Assembly: GCA_023405815.1 (NCBI GenBank)
Contig: JAEXXM010000016.1
Location: 1-10,187, forward strand
Reading direction: 5' to 3'
Length of the DNA: 10,187 nucleotides
Source of the DNA: Pseudomonadota bacterium
GTDB taxonomy: Bacteria > Pseudomonadota > Alphaproteobacteria > Rhizobiales > Hyphomicrobiaceae
This document shows, in pieces, positions 5,563-10,187 of the stretch. The notes below the pieces were generated by a model. That model was not told where the DNA came from. It saw nothing but the letters and a program-made list of their open reading frames with translations, and ran no database searches. Position 1 is the stretch's first letter. Each line of letters starts with the position of its first letter. Position numbers and translations under genes: made by a program.

Positions 5563-6669
5563 TCAACGCGCGTGCATGTCGGCGACCTCGCGATAGAGGT
5601 CCGCGTACTGGCGGCACATGACCCGAGCCGTGAGCAACTGGTCAAATCGATCCCTGGCAGCGCGGCCCATGGCCGACGCCATCTTCTGGTCGTTAGCCAG
5701 CGTGCGCATCGCCGCTGCGAGCGCGCCGACGTCTGCGGGCGGAACGGCGATGCCCGTGACCCCGTCTTTGTTGACATAGGTCGTACCGGTGCCGATCTCG
5801 CAGCTTATCAGCGGCTTGCCGGCCCGAGCCGCTTCGAGCAGCACGACGCCGAATGCCTCCGACCGCAAGTGCGATGGCAGCACGAGTGCGGTGCACAGCT
5901 CCAGGAGCGCGTTCTTGTTGGCGTCATCGATTGGGCCAGCGAGAAAAACATTGGGCGGCCGCGTCCTCTCGACATGCTCGGCCAAGCTTCCGGAGCCCGC
6001 GAGCACTACGGGCACTCCGGTCTGCGCAGCAGCAGCCAGCAGGAAGTCGATCCCTTTGTAGTAGCGGAACTGACCGACGAACAGAAAGAACCTGTCGCCC
6101 ACACGGCGGCGCCATTCCTCGACTAGGAGAGGGTCGGCGGCGGGGTGCTGCTCGTCGATGCCGAGGCAGATCACCGACGTCTTCGATCGGTAGCGCTGGA
6201 GCACATCGGAGCTCTCCGCGTATCCCGGCGACGTCGCGACGATGCGGTCCGCGCGATCGAGGAAGCGATGCATGAGCGGTCGATAGGCCCGCAGCAGCAC
6301 CTTCTGCTTCACCACATCGGAGTGATACGTGACGATGGTTGGCTTGCGGACCCCGGAGGTCATGTGCAGCAAGTCCCCCATCGGCCAGGGGAAGTGAAAG
6401 TGCACGAGGTCGGCCTCGGCAGCGAGCCTCCGATAGAGGCCCCAGGCCGCGAGCGAAAGCGGCGTTGACGCGATATCGAGGTGGAGACGGGCGCTGAAGC
6501 CGTGGTGACTCCCAATGGGAATGCCGTCCACATTAGGACTGCGACTGAGCGAGAGGACACTGTGGTCAAAGCCGAGCCGCGTCGTGCCTTCGGCAATCTC
6601 GTAGATGACGCGCTCCACTCCGGCAAAGCCGTCGGGGAGATAGACCTTGAATACCTGAAGAATCTTCAT
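5563..6669 (-). CDS. Glycosyltransferase family 4 (GT-B fold)
   Basis: This 368-residue retaining glycosyltransferase would act at the cytoplasmic face of the inner membrane in assembling a lipid-linked or LPS glycan. The N-terminal acceptor domain opens with MKILQVFKVYLPDGFAGVERV, the usual GT4 glycine-rich start. HFHFPWPMGDL (90-100) and TYHSDVV (114-120) follow. The C-terminal domain begins around VGQFRYYKGIDFLL (198-211; Arg202 and Lys205 for donor phosphate). It contains LAGSGSL and SEAFGVVLLEAARAGKP (270-286), the E-x7-E motif (Glu271/Glu279) that binds the donor nucleotide. GDP-mannose would be a reasonable donor given the nearby gmd, but this is inference. Its ATG overlaps the stop of the upstream GT2 gene by ATGA, so the two are probably translationally coupled in one operon. 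Confidence 0.93.
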   Translation of the reverse strand: MKILQVFKVYLPDGFAGVERVIYEIAEGTTRLGFDHSVLSLSRSPNVDGIPIGSHHGFSARLHLDIASTPLSLAAWGLYRRLAAEADLVHFHFPWPMGDLLHMTSGVRKPTIVTYHSDVVKQKVLLRAYRPLMHRFLDRADRIVATSPGYAESSDVLQRYRSKTSVICLGIDEQHPAADPLLVEEWRRRVGDRFFLFVGQFRYYKGIDFLLAAAAQTGVPVVLAGSGSLAEHVERTRPPNVFLAGPIDDANKNALLELCTALVLPSHLRSEAFGVVLLEAARAGKPLISCEIGTGTTYVNKDGVTGIAVPPADVGALAAAMRTLANDQKMASAMGRAARDRFDQLLTARVMCRQYADLYREVADMHAR

Positions 6670-7436
6670 CCAGGCATCCGAGCTTCAAGGTGAGCGGCAA
6701 GCGCTTTCCACCACACCGCATAGGGCTGCGCCAGCCACCACTTCAGTGGCACGCGGCCATAGTGCTTGCGAACGACGGCCATCGCTTCAGCATAGTGCCC
6801 CGCACGATTGTTTCGCGTCTTGGTCGCCTGGTGGGTACGATTGACCGCCACGATCTGCGGCACGTAGACGAGCGGTCCAAAGCGATTGTAAAGGCGCCAC
6901 CAGAGGTCGTAGTCCATGGCGAGGTAGAGGCTGCCATCGACGCCGCCGACCGCCTCCCAGGCGCTGCGGCGCACCAGCGTTCCCGGCTGAGAGATGATGC
7001 AGCGGACGGCCAGGCGATGAGGATCGAACGGCTCGACCCAGATGCTTCCGCGCTTGCCGGTCGTTTCGTCGATGTCGGCGACGTCTCCATAGGCAGCAGG
7101 CGCGGCGGGGTTGTCTTCGAGAGCGCGGATCAGCGTCCGCAATCCTCCCGGCTCGAACAGATCATCGCTGTTGAGCCAGCAGACGTAATTGCCGCGAGCG
7201 CGCAGCATGCCCTCATTGATCGCCGCCGCTTGCCCACCGTCTCGCCCGCTACGCCAAAACGCGAGGCGATCGCTCCAGCGCTCCAGCGTCTCCAGGGAAT
7301 TGTCGGCGGAGCCGCCATCCATGACGATGATCTCGGTGGCAACGTCCTGTGCCGCGATGGAGCGCAGCGCGGCCTCGAGATACTCCCCTTGATTGTACGA
7401 CGGAACTACCACCGTCACCTGCGGCGTCTCTGCCAT
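6666..7436 (-). CDS. Glycosyltransferase family 2 (GT-A fold)
   Basis: This 256-residue inverting glycosyltransferase belongs to the group seen in O-antigen and capsule clusters. It opens with VTVVVPSYNQGEYLEAALRS (7-26). DGGSADNS (40-47) is the nucleotide-binding turn, GRDGGQAAAINEG (64-76) the conserved family stretch, and WLNSDDLF (87-94) the metal/nucleotide site. SQPGTLVRRSAWEAVGGVD (149-167) and MDYDLWWRL (174-182) contribute the catalytic-base and acceptor region. No membrane span is evident, although the C-terminus is Trp-rich. The ATG at 7436 was preferred because the domain begins six residues later and GAGG lies about 12 nt upstream. An ATG at 7466 would add ten residues (MSGRLRSQTA) but has no Shine-Dalgarno. 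The stop overlaps the GT4 start by four bases. It is divergent from gmd. Confidence 0.92.
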   Translation of the reverse strand: MAETPQVTVVVPSYNQGEYLEAALRSIAAQDVATEIIVMDGGSADNSLETLERWSDRLAFWRSGRDGGQAAAINEGMLRARGNYVCWLNSDDLFEPGGLRTLIRALEDNPAAPAAYGDVADIDETTGKRGSIWVEPFDPHRLAVRCIISQPGTLVRRSAWEAVGGVDGSLYLAMDYDLWWRLYNRFGPLVYVPQIVAVNRTHQATKTRNNRAGHYAEAMAVVRKHYGRVPLKWWLAQPYAVWWKALAAHLEARMPG

Positions 7437-7618
7437 GGCCGTCTGCGACCTCAACCTTCCGCTCATGTTCGAGCCACGGCGCGCGCGCCAAACCTGGGGA
7501 GGACAGGCTTGCGCCCCCTGCCAGCAGGCGGTAACTAACCCGTCGCAATGAAGTCAAGCACTTGGGTTCGGATTTCTGGTCAGAATTTGCCCTGCACCAG
7601 GGGCCAAAGGAATGGATT

Positions 7619-8692
7619 GTGAAGCCAAAGATCGCCCTCGTTACCGGTATCACAGGTCAAGACGGCGCCCATCTTGCCCGACTATTGCTCGACAAGGGTT
7701 ACATCGTGCACGGCGTCAAGCGCCGGTCGTCGTCGTTCAACACGGCAAGGGTCGATGATCTTTACGTCGATCCACACGACCACGATACGCGCTTCTTCAT
7801 GCACTACGGCGACATGACGGACGCCACCAACCTGATCCGGCTCGTTCAAGAATACCAGCCCGACGAAATCTACAATCTCGCCGCGCAAAGCCACGTTCAA
7901 GTCAGCTTCGAAACGCCGGAATACACGGCGAACGCCGATGCCCTCGGCACGCTGCGCATCCTGGAAGCCATCCGCATCCTCGGCATCAAGGACAAGGTCC
8001 GCTTCTACCAGGCGTCGACCTCCGAGCTGTTCGGCAAGGTGCAGGAGATTCCCCAGAAGGAAACGACGCCCTTCTATCCGCGCTCGCCGTACGGTGCCGC
8101 GAAGCTCTATGCCTACTGGATCACCGTCAACTACCGCGAGGCGTATGGCATGCACGCCTCCAACGGCATCCTGTTCAACCACGAGGGGCCGATGCGCGGC
8201 GAAACCTTCGTGACGCGCAAGATCACGCGCGCCGTGGCCGCGATCGAGCGCGGGCTGCAGGAGAAGTTCTACCTCGGCAATCTCAACGCGCAGCGTGACT
8301 GGGGGCATGCGCGCGACTTCGTCGAAGGCATGTGGCTGATCCTGCAACAGCCGGAAGCCGACGACTACGTCCTCGCCACGGGCGAGATGCACTCGGTGCG
8401 CGAGTTCGTCGAGCGTGCCTTCGCGTGCGTCGATCGTCAGATCGTCTGGCAGGGGACCGGCATCGATGAAGTCGGCATCGACAAGAAGTCCGGGAAGGTT
8501 GTGGTCGAGGTCGATCCCAACTACTTCCGCCCGACCGAAGTCGATCAGCTGCTGGGCGATCCGTCCAAGGCCAAAGCCAAGCTCGGCTGGCAGCCGAAGA
8601 TCACTTTCGACGAGCTCGTCAGCGAGATGGTCAAGAGCGATCTGAAGATGATCGAGCGCGAGATGTGGCGCAATGACTGGACCGCGCGCTAG
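7619..8692 (+). CDS. gmd: GDP-mannose 4,6-dehydratase
   Basis: Gmd converts GDP-D-mannose to GDP-4-keto-6-deoxy-D-mannose in the cytosol, the branch point to GDP-L-fucose, GDP-D-rhamnose and GDP-perosamine. The 357-residue short-chain dehydrogenase-type protein begins with the NADP-binding GITGQDG (10-16). YNLAAQSHVQVSFE (85-98) and STSELFG (133-139) follow, with Thr134 and Glu136, and SPYGAAK (156-162) holds the catalytic Tyr158 and Lys162. FVTRKITRAV (197-206) and NLNAQRDWGHARDFVEGMW are also typical. A GTG start at 7619 was chosen: AAAGGA lies 7-8 nt upstream and the Rossmann fold begins at once, whereas an upstream TTG at 7562 adds 19 unrelated residues. Positions 189-192 read EGPM, where the usual family sequence is ESP followed by a variable residue. 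No fcl, rmd or per gene is in the window. Its stop overlaps that of the methyltransferase on the opposite strand. Confidence 0.96.
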   Translation: MKPKIALVTGITGQDGAHLARLLLDKGYIVHGVKRRSSSFNTARVDDLYVDPHDHDTRFFMHYGDMTDATNLIRLVQEYQPDEIYNLAAQSHVQVSFETPEYTANADALGTLRILEAIRILGIKDKVRFYQASTSELFGKVQEIPQKETTPFYPRSPYGAAKLYAYWITVNYREAYGMHASNGILFNHEGPMRGETFVTRKITRAVAAIERGLQEKFYLGNLNAQRDWGHARDFVEGMWLILQQPEADDYVLATGEMHSVREFVERAFACVDRQIVWQGTGIDEVGIDKKSGKVVVEVDPNYFRPTEVDQLLGDPSKAKAKLGWQPKITFDELVSEMVKSDLKMIEREMWRNDWTAR

Positions 8693-9702
8693 GCCCTGCC
8701 CGGCGCGTCGCGAGGCTGCAGAAGGCCCAGCGCACGCAGAAGCGTGCCGATCCGGCGCCGGATCTGGGCGATGAGGCCCGAAGCGGGAGCACTGGCCGGC
8801 ACCTTCTTGAACATCGTGCGCACCAGCTCCGACATGGCGTCACCGACAGCGTCCGATCCAAAGCGCGTGCGATAGGACTTGAGCACGTCGAAGGCAAACC
8901 CGTTCTGGCGCTCGATCACCGCGAACACGAACAGCAGCACGTAGTCACGCTTGCCTGCGTGGGCGCGATCGAGCCAGGCAGCGCTTCTCAAATAGCGCGC
9001 CTCGGCCGCGGTCGGGCTGGAACGCAACTGCGCGCGCACGTCGGCCTCGGGCAGGTTCACGAGCGCTGCGATCTCATCCACCGACTCCGGGTGCACCCGC
9101 GGATAAGCCTGGTACGCGAAGCTGCTCAGCCAGAAGCCGGAATCGAGAAGGTGCTGGTGCAGCGCGCCAAAGAGCGCTTCGCCCTTGTAGGCGTTGACGA
9201 GACCTGGCTCGATATCGATCGCCAGGACGCGCGCGAAATTCTCCGCCGAGAGGCTCTTGATTACCGCGAGGTCCAAACCCTGGGCGTCCACCTTCAGCCA
9301 GTCGATGGCCGGCAGGGCAAGCTCATCGATCACGCGATTGAGCGAGGTCGCGCCTGCGCGAACTCGGCGTTCCACCTTGAACAAGTCGCGGAATATGTAG
9401 TCGCTCAGCGCTTCCATATCCGGCTCGAGAATGCTCGAGCAATAGGGGTAAGCGGTCAGGTAGAACTCGACCTCGTCGGTGATGTCGTCGGTGGTGACGG
9501 CCTTATCGACGGTGATGGCGCGGTGGAAGCGCTCGGCGAAGGCGCGATCGGGCTCGCGCGCATCAGGATCGAATCCGATGCCGACGGAAGCTGAGGCAAT
9601 CGGGTCCCACGCGGCGTGGCCGGCGCCGGAGGATCCGATGTCAACCAGAACGGGTCGGACATCGGCGCGATGAAGGAGATTCAACAGCTCGGCACCGCTC
9701 AT
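8689..9702 (-). CDS. FkbM-family SAM-dependent methyltransferase
   Basis: This 337-residue protein has a class I methyltransferase fold of the FkbM type, a group that O-methylates sugars and polyketides. VLVDIGSSGAG (18-28) is the SAM-binding motif I, followed by an acidic GFDPD (43-47) at the end of the next strand. TSLNRVIDE (119-127) and WLKVDAQGLDLAVIKSL (135-151) are the FkbM hallmark. About 110 residues beyond the usual domain (roughly 220-337) are helical and charged, of unknown role. In this locus it most likely methylates a sugar of the surface glycan; the position methylated cannot be read. Its ATG overlaps the stop of the upstream glycosyltransferase by four bases (ATGA), which suggests coupling in one operon. 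It is convergent with gmd, sharing the CTAG stop. Confidence 0.87.
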   Translation of the reverse strand: MSGAELLNLLHRADVRPVLVDIGSSGAGHAAWDPIASASVGIGFDPDAREPDRAFAERFHRAITVDKAVTTDDITDEVEFYLTAYPYCSSILEPDMEALSDYIFRDLFKVERRVRAGATSLNRVIDELALPAIDWLKVDAQGLDLAVIKSLSAENFARVLAIDIEPGLVNAYKGEALFGALHQHLLDSGFWLSSFAYQAYPRVHPESVDEIAALVNLPEADVRAQLRSSPTAAEARYLRSAAWLDRAHAGKRDYVLLFVFAVIERQNGFAFDVLKSYRTRFGSDAVGDAMSELVRTMFKKVPASAPASGLIAQIRRRIGTLLRALGLLQPRDAPGRA

Positions 9703-10187
9703 CGCGCACCGATCCGCGGCTCGAGGAAGCGCTTTGCCGCCGCAACCAACCTCGCCACGATGCGGGACCGCTGCCGCTCTACGTTCGGCCTGTGGACATT
9801 CAGGCGGTAGTCCATCATCGCGCTCACGGCGGCCTCGCTTTCGGAAATCTCGGACGGAAAGTCGGACAAGGGCTCGGTTGCCAGCGGCACGACGAACTCA
9901 TCGGTGACGTTGCAGTGCACGCCCGTGCCGTCAAAGCCGTTGTTCTGCACGAAAGAGGTGCCGGGATGCAGAGCGAGCCCTTTGCGCATGTACATCGAAC
10001 CGTACCAGCGGATGGCCCATGAATTGATACGGCCGCGGGCCTGCTGGTTGAGCATCTCCCAGAAGTACATGGTGTCGTTGACGTCGAAGCCGCGACGCTC
10101 GTCGTTGGCCGCGACCCAGTCGAGGATGACATGGGAATCCGGCTGGAAATGCTGCCATGCCCGCGCCCACGTGGCCCAGCCCCAGCA
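9699..10187 (-). CDS. Glycosyltransferase, C-terminal part (5' end outside the window)
   Basis: The last 162 residues are visible, and the frame is open from the window edge to the TGA at 9699. It begins CWGWATWARAW, the signature GWATW.RAW of a GT-A glycosyltransferase group common in O-antigen and capsule loci. NSWAIRWYGSMYMRKGLALHPGTSFVQNNGFDGTGVHC follows in the usual order for this group, written here as separate motifs: NSWAIRWYGS, GLALHPGTSFV and NGFDGTGVHC. The N-terminal nucleotide-sugar-binding half lies beyond 10187, so it is unknown whether the gene is complete. An internal ATG at 10070 opens a shorter frame, but this would lack the conserved GWATW motif and is not the true start. 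Translationally coupled to the methyltransferase by an ATGA overlap. Confidence 0.82.
   Translation of the reverse strand, partial: CWGWATWARAWQHFQPDSHVILDWVAANDERRGFDVNDTMYFWEMLNQQARGRINSWAIRWYGSMYMRKGLALHPGTSFVQNNGFDGTGVHCNVTDEFVVPLATEPLSDFPSEISESEAAVSAMMDYRLNVHRPNVERQRSRIVARLVAAAKRFLEPRIGAR

Noticed and set aside
7590..7602. Small hairpin CCCTG-CAC-CAGGG just before the gmd ribosome binding site
   Set aside because: Only five base pairs with a three-base loop; expected by chance in GC-rich DNA and it does not cover the Shine-Dalgarno.
7562..7618. TTG start giving a 376-residue Gmd
   Set aside because: The added 19 residues are unrelated to Gmd N-termini and lack a ribosome binding site; GTG at 7619 has AAAGGA at good spacing.

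Overview
The window looks like a chromosomal segment from a GC-rich alphaproteobacterium, most likely of the order Hyphomicrobiales. This is inferred from base composition, codon use and gene types; no marker gene is present. It is mainly a surface-polysaccharide locus (LPS, O-antigen or capsule type) with a two-gene redox module and a small RNA-like unit set into its left half. Eight protein genes are complete and two run off the edges. No tRNA, rRNA, IS element or CRISPR array was seen.

Left part (1-1139). A carbohydrate-type sulfotransferase on the minus strand runs off the left edge. A stretch of about 560 bp without a large gene follows. It holds a compact unit at about 860-1037: a full 14-nt complement of the usual 16S rRNA 3' end, a 25-codon micro-ORF at ideal spacing, and a strong intrinsic terminator. 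Next comes a palindromic, TetR/NemR-like operator just before an old-yellow-enzyme gene.

Redox module (1140-3432, plus strand). An NemA-type alkene reductase is followed by an FAD oxidoreductase of the L-2-hydroxyglutarate oxidase type. The two are separated by a strong two-part hairpin that overlaps the second gene's putative ribosome binding site.

Polysaccharide part (3469-10187). The genes switch strand repeatedly: a GT25 glycosyltransferase (minus), an O-antigen ligase/polymerase-like membrane protein (plus), a GT2 and GT4 pair (minus, overlapping by ATGA), GDP-mannose 4,6-dehydratase (plus), then an FkbM-type methyltransferase and the C-terminal part of another glycosyltransferase (minus, also overlapping by ATGA). 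Gmd and the methyltransferase share a CTAG as their stop codons.

Together these genes suggest a glycan containing a 6-deoxyhexose derived from GDP-mannose, assembled by several glycosyltransferases, O-methylated and possibly sulfated, then joined or polymerised by the Wzy/WaaL-type membrane protein. The final sugar, the flippase and the sulfate-activation genes lie outside the window or elsewhere. The least explained features are the micro-ORF/terminator unit, the RBS-overlapping hairpin, and a 14-codon micro-ORF that overlaps the start of the ligase gene.
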